Of a DNA stretch of 64,000 nucleotides, positions 52,470 through 60,351 are shown in pieces. The notes beneath the pieces were generated by a model. It saw only the letters and a list, made by a program, of their open reading frames with translations, did no database searches and was not told the DNA's origin. How positions within the stretch are numbered: position 1 is the stretch's first letter; each line of letters opens with the position of its first letter. The DNA comes from Candidatus Eisenbergiella merdipullorum (GTDB lineage Bacteria; Bacillota; Clostridia; Lachnospirales; Lachnospiraceae): NCBI GenBank assembly GCA_019118445.1, contig DWYY01000124.1:16603-80602 (forward strand), read 5' to 3'. The position numbers and the translations under genes were made by a program.

Positions 52470-52516
52470 ATCCTCAGGGAGAAGGAAAAAGAAAATATGC
52501 ATGGATGAACTGACGT

Positions 52517-52548
52517 CCGGCCGGAGGTAGATCCGGCCGGGCTTTTTT
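52517..52548 (+). terminator. Terminator after alarmone synthetase
   Basis: A 9-base GC stem (CCGGCCGGA 52517-52525, TCCGGCCGG 52532-52540) followed by a T-run at 52543-52548. Confidence 0.88.
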
Positions 52549-52941
52549 GTCACAAATGAGGAGTGCCCCGACACCTTGCGGCGCCGAGGCTATTATGAAA
52601 AAATTTATCTTTGTATGCTGCTTCGAAAGATCAGTTTCCTTCAACTGATGAATTCAGTATAACAGCCAAATGTGAATAAAATATGAACTCGATATGAATG
52701 CATAGTTAATTTTTATAAAAATAAAAAGCAGCAAAATATAAATTAGTGCAAAATACACAAAGGGGAAATGGAAACGGCAGTTGTAAAATGAACGGAATAA
52801 TGCTAGAATGAAAAAAGTCGAAATATGTCTTTTGCGGGCATGATGCGGCAATAAAAGTGCCGCAGAAAGGATGCCCGTTTCAATGGGCTTTCCGGGAGAA
52901 GAGAAGCTTTCTGGCCGGATCATGGAAGATGGAGGATCAAC
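52549..52941 (+). promoter_or_regulatory. Long intergenic stretch with promoter and structured leader
   Basis: 52,549-52,780 is A/T-rich and shows no gene. A promoter follows: TTGTAA 52781-52786, 17 bases, TAGAAT 52804-52809 with extended TGC. The leader from about 52816 folds into a two-tier hairpin: CGGGCAT (52835-52841) with ATGCCCG (52871-52877) enclosing TGCGGCA (52844-52850) with TGCCGCA (52858-52864). GCCC in the outer right arm can instead pair with GGGC at 52885-52888. Such mutually exclusive pairing is what a regulatory leader would show; I cannot match it to a known riboswitch class. Confidence 0.5.
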
Positions 52942-53697
52942 ATGGAGAATTACAGGGAACAAGGGGCGGGAAATCCGCACGGCTCCTGGGATGCGCAGGA
53001 AGCGAAGAGACTTAGGAACCAGCTTGTGGAATATGACGGCTATCTGCAGGAAATGCGGAAAGCCAATATGAAGAACGTGGAAACGCTGGATGTGGTACAG
53101 CGCTATACGGATAAGAGCGCTGCCGGGATCGCGACCCTTACCGAGGAGGGCGCCGCCGGGATGCAGAAGCTGGCGGAGGAGAGCCTGCAGGGCATCCAGC
53201 AGCTTGGCAGGGAATGCTCTTCGGGCCTGAGAAAATTTTCGGCGGCCGGGGAGGCCAGCCTGAACCAGGTGTCGCAGGAAGCGCAGGAAAAGATCAGGAG
53301 CCTTTCGGAAACGGGCCTGCAGCAGATGGACCAGGTGACCGGGGAGAGCAGGGAGCTGATCCGGAAACTTACGGAAGAGGGGCTTGCCAAGATACAGGAG
53401 GTCAACGACAGGAATCTGGAAGCTGCGAAACGGGTGGATGAGATCGGAAAGCTGCTGGAGGTCCAGACGGAAAATCTTCGTGAGATGCAGAAGCAGGCGG
53501 ATGATTTCAATCATAAGGAAAATGTGAAGGTGTACAGAAACGTACAGGCCGTGGTGGTGGAAGAAGTCAAGAAGCAGACGCAGGAGCTGAAGGCGGCGGA
53601 AAAGGGAACAAAACTCCTGCTCGTTTTCACGCTGGCGGCTTCTCTCGTGAATGTGGCGCTGTTTATTCTGCAGATATTGGGAATACTTGGAATATGA
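52942..53697 (+). CDS. Hendecad-repeat, tail-anchored coiled-coil protein
   Basis: A 251-residue protein without known family. After a polar 59-residue head, residues 60-169 consist of ten uninterrupted 11-residue units with pattern xxx-hydrophobic-xx-hydrophobic-xxxx, for example AAGIATLTEEG, AAGMQKLAEES, LQGIQQLGREC and RELIRKLTEEG. Such hendecads form right-handed coiled coils or surface-lying amphipathic helices. A second helical part (170-222) leads to one membrane segment (224-248) at the very C-terminus, so the protein is probably anchored by its tail with the helix in the cytosol. Its stop overlaps the flavin reductase start by four bases. Confidence 0.75.
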   Translation: MENYREQGAGNPHGSWDAQEAKRLRNQLVEYDGYLQEMRKANMKNVETLDVVQRYTDKSAAGIATLTEEGAAGMQKLAEESLQGIQQLGRECSSGLRKFSAAGEASLNQVSQEAQEKIRSLSETGLQQMDQVTGESRELIRKLTEEGLAKIQEVNDRNLEAAKRVDEIGKLLEVQTENLREMQKQADDFNHKENVKVYRNVQAVVVEEVKKQTQELKAAEKGTKLLLVFTLAASLVNVALFILQILGILGI

Positions 53698-54308
53698 GAA
53701 TTGAGGAAAAGAAAAACAGAAAACAGGAATGGAAGCCGGGAAATATGCTGTATCCCCTCCCGGCCGTGATGGTGAGCTGCGCGGACAGAGAGGGCAATAC
53801 CAACATCCTGACGGTCGCCTGGACGGGAACCGTTTGCACCAATCCGCCCATGCTCTCCATCTCTGTACGCCCGGAACGGTATTCCTGCCCTATGATACAG
53901 GAGACCGGAGAATTTGTGGTGAACCTGACGACGGAAAAGCTCGTCCGGGCGGCGGATCTGTGCGGGGTAAAGAGCGGCAGGGACGTGGATAAGTGGAAAG
54001 AAGCGGGCCTGACTCCCATGCCTGGCAGAAAGGTAAAAGCGCCTCTGATCCGGGAATGCCCGGTGAACCTGGAATGCCGGGTGGAAAAAGAGCTGCCGCT
54101 GGGAAGCCACATCATGTTCCTTGCGAGAGTGGTTTCCGTAAGCGTGGACGAAGAATGGATGGATGAGAAGGGACGTTTCCATCTGGACTGGGCAAAACCT
54201 GTCTGCTATTCCCACGGCGGCTATTTTGCGCTGGGAAAAGAGATCGGGACCTTCGGTTTCAGCGTGGCGAAGAAGAAACAGGGAAAACGGGTTTCATGGA
54301 AAGTATAA
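53694..54308 (+). CDS. Flavin reductase family protein
   Basis: A 204-residue split-barrel FMN protein. PLPAVMVSCADREGNTNI with TVAWTGTVCTNPPM is the flavin-binding N-terminus; SVRPERYSCPMI and GRDVDKWKEAGL follow. It differs from the shorter enzyme at 47317 and is nearer the flavoredoxin/DIM6 branch. Probably transfers electrons from NAD(P)H or ferredoxin to flavin. It starts in an ATGA overlap with the coiled-coil gene and overlaps the next gene by 13 bases, so three unrelated-looking genes are translationally linked. Confidence 0.86.
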   Translation: MRIEEKKNRKQEWKPGNMLYPLPAVMVSCADREGNTNILTVAWTGTVCTNPPMLSISVRPERYSCPMIQETGEFVVNLTTEKLVRAADLCGVKSGRDVDKWKEAGLTPMPGRKVKAPLIRECPVNLECRVEKELPLGSHIMFLARVVSVSVDEEWMDEKGRFHLDWAKPVCYSHGGYFALGKEIGTFGFSVAKKKQGKRVSWKV

Positions 54309-55864
54309 CGAAGCATTACAGGAGAATGAGGGCGGAATTTTTGATGACGGCGTTCTGCATAATTGCAGCCGCTGTCCTTTTTGTACCGTCCTTTCCGGCA
54401 TTTGTCCCGGAAGAGAACAACGTATATGAGGTCAGCCTGAACGGCCGGAATGTGGGCCTGACAGACAGCCCGGAAGAAGCGGAGGATCTGCTCGCACAGG
54501 CACGGGCATTTCTGGTGTCCGGAAGCGGTGAAATGGTCTTTATGGATGCCGAGTTGGAGCTTACAGGCAGGACCATGCTGTTCGGCCGCGTGGACGGGCA
54601 GCAGACCATCCAGGAAAACATGTGCGGCGTCCTTAAAAAAAGCGTCCGCAGCACACTGCAGCGCGCCTATACCGTTAAGATCAACGAATATACAGTCAAC
54701 CTGCGTTCCAGCGACGAGGTGCTTTCCCTCCTGAACGCCTGTCTGGACAAATACGACCCGCAGGATATCTATACGGTGGAGCTGAATGTGGCTCCCGGAA
54801 GGGAGCTAAATGTACTGACCGCTTCCATCCGCCGGACGGAGGAGCTGGAGCAGGAGGACGGGAAGCTTGGCGCCGGGCTGGAGACCTTTTTCGAGGACGT
54901 TCTTGCCCAGACGGAACCAGCAGGGGAGCAGGATTTCGAAGATCTGGATTACGGGCTGGTGGATCTTGAGTTCGCGGATACTGTGGAGGTCGTGGAAGCC
55001 TATCTGATGGAAGAGGAACTGACGCCGCTTGAGGAGGCGGTGGGGCAGGTGATGAACGAGCAGGCAAAGGAAGAAATCTACGAGGTCCAGCCCGGAGACA
55101 CGCTCTCTGAGATCGCGCTGGAGCATTCGCTTCCCATGGAGGACCTGGTCGCGATCAATCCTTCCCTGGAGGATGAAAATTCTACCATCCGTGCGGGGGA
55201 AGAACTGATCATCACGGTCCCGGAGCCGGAGCTTTCCATCATCCACAGAGAGCTGGTCTATGAGGAAGAAAATTATAATGCTCCCGTGGAATATGTGGAC
55301 GTGGACGAATGGTATACCAACCAGGAGGAAACGGTGCAGGAGCCTTCGGAAGGACACCGGAAAGTGGCGGCTGTCAAGACCTACAGGAACGATCATGAGA
55401 TGGAAGAGGAGATCGTCCTGGAAGAAGTGGATTATGAAGCAGTTCCTAAGATCGTCCGGCGGGGGACCAGAGTGCCTCCCACATTTATCAAGCCGATCTC
55501 CGGCGGCGTTTTGACGTCCAGCTACGGAAGGCGCAGCGCGCCCACCGCAGGGGCCTCCACCAATCATCAGGGAACGGACTGGGCCACTCCGGTGGGAACG
55601 GCGGTCGTGGCTTCCTGCGGCGGGACCGTGACCAGAGCCGGCTGGGCGAGCGGCTATGGATACGTGGTCTACATCCAGCATGAAGGCGGCAGGGAGACCC
55701 GTTATGCCCATCTGAGCAAGGTGCTGGTGAGCGTGGGAGAGAAGGTGGATCAGGGAGAACGGATCGCGCTCAGCGGGAATACGGGCAGGAGCACCGGCCC
55801 GCACCTGCATTTTGAGATACGCATCAACGGCGTTGCTGTCAACGCGGTGGATTACCTGAGCTGA
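54296..55864 (+). CDS. M23 peptidoglycan endopeptidase with LysM and G5 domains
   Basis: A 522-residue exported cell-wall hydrolase. An N-terminal helix (about 16-36) anchors or exports it; residues 40-255 are a poorly conserved acidic region; a LysM domain at 262-307 (YEVQPGDTLSEIA) binds glycan; a G5-like domain follows (about 310-395); the M23 zinc peptidase at 400-522 has HQGTDWATPVG (His424, Asp428), YAHLS and HLHFE (His503, His505). The complete metal set suggests an active enzyme cutting peptide cross-links, not a degenerate activator. It ends just before a terminator. Confidence 0.9.
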   Translation: MESITKHYRRMRAEFLMTAFCIIAAAVLFVPSFPAFVPEENNVYEVSLNGRNVGLTDSPEEAEDLLAQARAFLVSGSGEMVFMDAELELTGRTMLFGRVDGQQTIQENMCGVLKKSVRSTLQRAYTVKINEYTVNLRSSDEVLSLLNACLDKYDPQDIYTVELNVAPGRELNVLTASIRRTEELEQEDGKLGAGLETFFEDVLAQTEPAGEQDFEDLDYGLVDLEFADTVEVVEAYLMEEELTPLEEAVGQVMNEQAKEEIYEVQPGDTLSEIALEHSLPMEDLVAINPSLEDENSTIRAGEELIITVPEPELSIIHRELVYEEENYNAPVEYVDVDEWYTNQEETVQEPSEGHRKVAAVKTYRNDHEMEEEIVLEEVDYEAVPKIVRRGTRVPPTFIKPISGGVLTSSYGRRSAPTAGASTNHQGTDWATPVGTAVVASCGGTVTRAGWASGYGYVVYIQHEGGRETRYAHLSKVLVSVGEKVDQGERIALSGNTGRSTGPHLHFEIRINGVAVNAVDYLS

Positions 55865-55871
55865 GGCGGGA

Positions 55872-55921
55872 GGCCCGGCGCCGTCAGGCAGACCGCCGCG
55901 GGACATAAACCGGGCCGTTTT
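55872..55921 (+). terminator. Terminator after M23 peptidase gene
   Basis: GGCCCGG (55872-55878) pairs with CCGGGCC (55910-55916) and is followed by GTTTTC. The loop is long (about 30 bases) and can fold further. Confidence 0.6.
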
Positions 55922-55937
55922 CGGGCATAAAAAACTG

Positions 55938-56112
55938 TTTACAAACCAGGAAAATGTGCTATAATCGCTTTTGTATTTATGGGCTGGCATATTTTTTGTT
56001 TACATGGTATAATATTTTAAAATTTCTATGTCAGATTTTACTAAACAGATGACTGCATAAAGAAAGTGCAGCGGTTTATAATATGTTTCAAAGAAGCCGT
56101 CCGTCGGACGGC
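55938..56112 (+). promoter_or_regulatory. Promoters and dyad upstream of murA
   Basis: Two promoter candidates: TTTACA (55938-55943), 16 bases, TATAAT (55960-55965); and CTGGCA (55984-55989), 18 bases, TATAAT (56008-56013, extended TGG). A perfect dyad GCCGTCCG-T-CGGACGGC lies at 56096-56112 in the leader and may be an operator or small hairpin. The rest of 55,865-56,201 holds no gene. Confidence 0.6.
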
Positions 56113-56201
56113 GGATATCGGATCATAGCGGTTTTCATGGGCGTTTCTGATGGCAGCGCCCATGATCGGATAGAGGGATGTGTGTTCCCAAGAGGACGAA
56201 G

Positions 56202-57494
56202 ATGGAACAATATGTGGTTTGCGGCGGGAACCCGCTGGTGGGCGAGGTGGAGATCGGCGGCGCGAAGAACGCGGCGCTGGCGATACTTGCGGCTTCGGTA
56301 ATGACAGATGAGACGGTTTTGATCGAAAATATGCCTGATGTGCGGGATACGAACATCCTGCTGCAGGCGATGCAGAGCATCGGGGTTCTTGTGAACCGGG
56401 TGGACAGGCATACGGTAAAGATCAACGGCGGACAGATCCATGATCTCGTGATCGAGGATGATTATATCAAGAAGATCCGAGCGTCCTATTATCTTCTGGG
56501 GGCGCTTCTCGGTAAATACAGAAGGGCGGAAGTGGCTCTCCCCGGCGGCTGCAATATCGGAAGCCGTCCCATCGACCAGCATATCAAGGGGTTTAAGGCG
56601 CTGGGAGCGGATGTGCGCATCGAGCACGGACTGATCATTGCGGAAGCGGAACTCCTGAAGGGATGCCATCTGTATATGGACGTGGTCAGCGTGGGCGCGA
56701 CCATCAATGTCATGATGGCAGCAGCTCTGGCGGATGGCCTGACCATCATAGAGAACGCGGCAAAGGAGCCCCATGTGGTGGATCTTGCAAACTTCCTGAA
56801 CAGCATGGGAGCGAACATCAAGGGCGCGGGAACGGATGTGATCCGCATCCGCGGCGTGGAAAAGCTCCACAGGACGGAATATACCATAATTCCCGACCAG
56901 ATCGAGGCGGGGACATTCATGTTCGCGGCAGCCGCCACCAGGGGCGACGTTACCGTGAAGAACGTGATCCCAAAGCACCTGGAGTCCATCAGCGCCAAGC
57001 TGATCGAGATCGGCTGTGATGTGGAGGAGTCGGATGATGCGGTGAGAGTCGTTGCTGCCAGGCCTTTGACCCATACCCATGTCAAGACCCTTCCTTATCC
57101 GGGCTTCCCTACGGATATGCAGCCGCAGATCACAGTGACGCTGGGGCTTTCCCATGGGACCAGCATCGTGACGGAAAGCATCTTTGAGAACCGTTTCAAA
57201 TATGTGGACGAGCTGACCCGGATGGGCGCCAATATCAAGGTGGAGGGAAATACCGCCATCATTGACGGTGTATCCCGTTATACGGGCGCGAGTATTACCG
57301 CTCCGGACCTGCGCGCGGGCGCGGCTCTGGTGATCGCTGCCCTTGCGGCGGAGGGCGTTTCCACCGTGGACGATATCCGCTACATCGAAAGGGGCTATGA
57401 GAATTTTCCCGAAAAGCTGCGCGGCCTCGGTGCGCAGATCGAAAAGGTGGACAACGAGCGCGATGTGAAAAAATTTCGCTTTAAGGTGAGTTGA
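56202..57494 (+). CDS. murA: UDP-N-acetylglucosamine 1-carboxyvinyltransferase
   Basis: A 430-residue enzyme for the first committed step of peptidoglycan synthesis: enolpyruvyl transfer from phosphoenolpyruvate to UDP-GlcNAc. GGAKNAAL lies near 21-28, Cys117 in LPGGCNIGSRPID is the residue attacked by fosfomycin, and DLRAGAALVIAAL is near the C-terminus. The start at 56202 gives MEQYVVCGG; the upstream eight codons lack a ribosome site. Firmicutes often have two MurA copies; which one this is cannot be settled here. Confidence 0.94.
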   Translation: MEQYVVCGGNPLVGEVEIGGAKNAALAILAASVMTDETVLIENMPDVRDTNILLQAMQSIGVLVNRVDRHTVKINGGQIHDLVIEDDYIKKIRASYYLLGALLGKYRRAEVALPGGCNIGSRPIDQHIKGFKALGADVRIEHGLIIAEAELLKGCHLYMDVVSVGATINVMMAAALADGLTIIENAAKEPHVVDLANFLNSMGANIKGAGTDVIRIRGVEKLHRTEYTIIPDQIEAGTFMFAAAATRGDVTVKNVIPKHLESISAKLIEIGCDVEESDDAVRVVAARPLTHTHVKTLPYPGFPTDMQPQITVTLGLSHGTSIVTESIFENRFKYVDELTRMGANIKVEGNTAIIDGVSRYTGASITAPDLRAGAALVIAALAAEGVSTVDDIRYIERGYENFPEKLRGLGAQIEKVDNERDVKKFRFKVS

Positions 57495-57507
57495 CCTCAT
57501 CTGCCTA

Positions 57508-57536
57508 TTGACAGATGGCGCGCTATGGTGTACGCT
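57508..57536 (+). promoter_or_regulatory. Promoter of metK
   Basis: TTGACA (57508-57513), 17-base spacer, TACGCT (57531-57536) with TG before it. Start near 57543, about 42 bases before the riboswitch. Confidence 0.65.
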
Positions 57537-57584
57537 AGGGAACGTAGCCAGTTGATGGATAAAAAAATTCAATATTGTATCTGA

Positions 57585-57683
57585 CTCTTATTCAGAGTGG
57601 TGGAGGTACATAGGACCTGCGAAGCCACGGCAACCCCTTACGAGGAAGGTGCCAACCTGAGCGAGTAATCGAACAATAAGAGG
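57585..57683 (+). promoter_or_regulatory. SAM-I (S-box) riboswitch
   Basis: The aptamer is closed by P1, CTCTTAT (57585-57591) with ATAAGAG (57676-57682). Inside are the conserved CAGAGTGGTGGAGG, CGAAGCCACGGCAACC and AAGGTGCCAACCTG segments in canonical order and spacing. It binds S-adenosylmethionine and shuts off metK through the terminator just downstream, a feedback loop since MetK makes SAM. Confidence 0.95.
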
Positions 57684-57704
57684 ATTTGATTATCATTTTA
57701 TCGG

Positions 57705-57728
57705 GTCCGCTTAGCGCGGACTTTTTTT
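57705..57728 (+). terminator. Riboswitch expression-platform terminator
   Basis: GTCCGC (57705-57710), loop TTAGC, GCGGAC (57716-57721) and a run of seven T (57722-57728). It should form when SAM is bound. The T-run is also the left arm of the adjoining palindrome. Confidence 0.8.
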
Positions 57729-57767
57729 ATACGATAGGAAATTTCATTTCCTATCGTATAAAAAAAG
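57721..57767. repeat. 22-bp perfect palindrome with 3-base loop
   Basis: Arms 57721-57742 and 57746-57767 are perfectly complementary around TTC, with core GATAGGAAAT/ATTTCCTATC and T/A-run ends. It is A/T-rich in a GC-rich setting and lies between the riboswitch terminator and metK. It may be a dispersed palindromic repeat or an operator; as RNA it would sequester the terminator's U-tract. Confidence 0.8.
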
Positions 57768-57810
57768 ACGTTCCGCGCAGGCGGCCCCGGCCGTGTTACA
57801 GGAGGAATGT

Positions 57811-59019
57811 ATGGAAAAACATTTATTCACTTCGGAGTCTGTTACAGAAGGACATCCTGACAAAATGTGCGACGCCATCTCCGATGCGATACTGGATGCG
57901 CTGATGGAGAAGGATCCCATGAGCCGTGTGGCGTGTGAGACCTGCACTACCACCGGACTGGTGATGGTGATGGGCGAGATCACCACGAACGCTTACGTGG
58001 ACATCCAGAAGATCGTCCGCGAAACGGTGAGCGAGATCGGCTATACCAAATCGGAATACGGCTTTGATGCCGACACCTGCGGCGTGATGGTAGTCCTGGA
58101 TGAACAGTCTTCTGATATCGCCTTGGGCGTGGACAAGGCCCTGGAGGTGAAGGAGGAAGAGGCAAAAGGTGCGGAGCACAGCATGAGCGAGGATGAACTC
58201 GACGCCATCGGCGCCGGAGACCAGGGCATGATGTTCGGCTATGCGACCAATGAGACGGAAGAATATATGCCTTATCCGATCTGCCTGGCACATAAGCTCA
58301 CCAGGCAGCTTGCAAAGGTGCGTAAAGACGGTACGCTGCCTTATCTCCGGCCGGACGGAAAGAGCCAGGTCACTGTGGAATATGACGAAAACGACAGGCC
58401 TGTCCGCCTGGAAGCGGTGGTGCTTTCCACTCAGCACGACCCGGATGTGTCCCAGGAGCAGATCCATGAGGACATCAAAAAATACGTATTCGATCCCGTT
58501 CTCCCGAAAGAGATGGTAGACGGGAACACCAAATTTTTCATCAATCCCACCGGCCGTTTCGTGATCGGCGGCCCTCACGGTGACAGCGGCCTGACCGGGC
58601 GCAAGATCATCGTGGATACCTATGGCGGATATGCCCGTCACGGCGGCGGAGCCTTCTCCGGAAAGGACTGCACGAAGGTGGACCGTTCCGCGGCTTATGC
58701 AGCCCGTTATGCGGCCAAGAACATCGTCGCAGCAGGCCTTGCGGACAAGTGTGAGATCCAGCTTTCCTACGCCATCGGCGTGGCGCGCCCTACTTCCATC
58801 ATGGTGGATACATACGGTACGGGCAAGGTTTCCGATGAGAAACTGGTGGAGATCATCCGGGAGAATTTCGACCTTCGCCCGGCGGGCATCATCCGCATGC
58901 TCGACCTTCGCCGTCCGATCTACAGACAGACGGCTGCCTATGGCCACTTCGGACGCCACGATCTGGATCTTCCCTGGGAGAAGCTGGATAAAGTGGATGC
59001 ACTGAAGAAGTATCTGTAA
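57811..59019 (+). CDS. metK: S-adenosylmethionine synthetase
   Basis: A 402-residue enzyme making SAM from methionine and [15 protein letters not shown] (7-18) carries the ATP/phosphate His and Lys, [12 protein letters not shown] is the central loop, and [14 protein letters not shown] and [16 protein letters not shown] bind phosphates and metal. AGGAGG is seven bases before the ATG at 57811. Controlled by the SAM riboswitch in its leader. Length and motifs are standard for bacteria. Confidence 0.96.
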   Translation: MEKHLFTSESVTEGHPDKMCDAISDAILDALMEKDPMSRVACETCTTTGLVMVMGEITTNAYVDIQKIVRETVSEIGYTKSEYGFDADTCGVMVVLDEQSSDIALGVDKALEVKEEEAKGAEHSMSEDELDAIGAGDQGMMFGYATNETEEYMPYPICLAHKLTRQLAKVRKDGTLPYLRPDGKSQVTVEYDENDRPVRLEAVVLSTQHDPDVSQEQIHEDIKKYVFDPVLPKEMVDGNTKFFINPTGRFVIGGPHGDSGLTGRKIIVDTYGGYARHGGGAFSGKDCTKVDRSAAYAARYAAKNIVAAGLADKCEIQLSYAIGVARPTSIMVDTYGTGKVSDEKLVEIIRENFDLRPAGIIRMLDLRRPIYRQTAAYGHFGRHDLDLPWEKLDKVDALKKYL

Positions 59020-59055
59020 AAAAGAAAAACAGAACAGTCTATGCAATGCAATGAA

Positions 59056-59128
59056 AGCCCCGGAAATGCGCTGTACTCTAGGGATAGGATCCCTTTTTTC
59101 ACAACAGGCATTTTCCTGGGCTTTTTTG
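59056..59128 (+). terminator. Terminators after metK
   Basis: An inner hairpin AGGGAT (59090-59095), loop AGG, ATCCCT (59099-59104) with a T-run, nested in a wider pairing of AGCCCCGGAAATG (from 59056) with CATTTTCCTGGGCT ending in TTTTTT (near 59127). The rest of 59,020-59,217 has no gene. Confidence 0.75.
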
Positions 59129-59217
59129 CGTAACAGTCATCTTTCGGAGCCTTTTTGCGGCCGGAAGTCCGGATGCGTTTAAATCCTGACATGATGAAAT
59201 CCTGATGCTTTTCGGTC

Positions 59218-60342
59218 TTAATGCGTCTCCAGATAAGCCTTCAGCTCCGCCACTTCTTCCGTAAGCAGATTGGTAAAATAAACCGCTCCGTCCGAGTTCA
59301 GATGATCCGCGTCCCCGAAATATTTCAGGTTGGTCTGGAACCGCTCATCGTGGGAATAGTCATAGTAGCTTACCCCGTATGTCAGCGCGATGTCGTTGAC
59401 CACGGTATAGAATTCATACAGGAAGTCCGCCGGTACATACTGGTTATAGTAGACCGTAAACGGCGTTGTGATCAGGACCGGCGTGATGTTGTTTTCCTTG
59501 CACAGGGTGATCAGGTCGATCAGGTATTGTTTCTTGTCCTCTTCAAAATATTCTGTCTTGTTTTCAAAATGCCTTTGGTATCTGGCAAGTCCTCTGGCTT
59601 CAAATTCCTGCACGGTCTCAGCGCCGTAGATTTCTTCCGGCGTGCTTCCTTCCGCCGTGCTGGATACACCGGAGGAATCCGCGGAGACTTCTCCAGACGA
59701 GCCTGCCCGGACTTCGTTAGAAGAATCCGCAGAGACTTCCCCGGCAGCTTTTGCTGAATCAGAGGAAACATCAGCGCCGGCCTCTGCCGCATATAAGACA
59801 TTTTTCCTGTTCTCGGAGAGGGACGGGAAGATGACGGGCGGTTTGAACAGCTCAAAGATCTTTTCCCCGGCGGAGAGGATCGGGAAGCGGACCGTGACAA
59901 GGTCTTTGTACAGACTGTAGTCCGGGTTGTATTTTGGGGACAGGATCCGGTAATACCGGACGCTGATGGCTTCCTGGTCAGCAGGGTCCGTGGCCTCTTC
60001 ATTAAAGGAGAAGTAGGATACGGGGATGAACAGGATGCTGCCGTCCGTAAAATCGTCCTTATGCATATCGATCAGGGCATGATCATACTGGAAGGACTGG
60101 CTGGTCAGGGCAAAATTGAAGGTTGCGTACCCCCGTTCCTTTTCAAGCGCTTCCCAGTTAAAAGCGCACTGCCCGTGGGAGCTGCCTACGTTGGCGACCT
60201 GGATGTCGTGCGGCACAAAATTGAAAACATTTACCTCCGCCATTCCGGTATCGACCTTTTGCTCATACATCATGTCCAGATAGAACAGGCAGCAGAAGGT
60301 GATGCATACGGCGAGGACACATTTGACAATAAAAGCTTTCAT
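59218..60342 (-). CDS. DltD/AlgX-like SGNH protein, partner of MBOAT
   Basis: A 374-residue membrane-anchored extracytoplasmic protein: N-terminal helix 5-23, then an SGNH-type fold with VGSSHGQ (Ser54/Ser55) and the C-terminal DADHLN (Asp344, His347). Residues about 186-240 are a low-complexity Ser/Ala/Glu/Asp insert with repeated EVSADSS-type units, absent from ordinary DltD-like proteins. It is encoded nine bases after an MBOAT gene, the standard pairing in which the SGNH protein helps pass the acyl group to the acceptor. No good ribosome site precedes its ATG, suggesting coupling to the MBOAT gene. Confidence 0.83.
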   Translation of the reverse strand: MKAFIVKCVLAVCITFCCLFYLDMMYEQKVDTGMAEVNVFNFVPHDIQVANVGSSHGQCAFNWEALEKERGYATFNFALTSQSFQYDHALIDMHKDDFTDGSILFIPVSYFSFNEEATDPADQEAISVRYYRILSPKYNPDYSLYKDLVTVRFPILSAGEKIFELFKPPVIFPSLSENRKNVLYAAEAGADVSSDSAKAAGEVSADSSNEVRAGSSGEVSADSSGVSSTAEGSTPEEIYGAETVQEFEARGLARYQRHFENKTEYFEEDKKQYLIDLITLCKENNITPVLITTPFTVYYNQYVPADFLYEFYTVVNDIALTYGVSYYDYSHDERFQTNLKYFGDADHLNSDGAVYFTNLLTEEVAELKAYLETH

Positions 60343-60351
60343 GGGCGTCTG

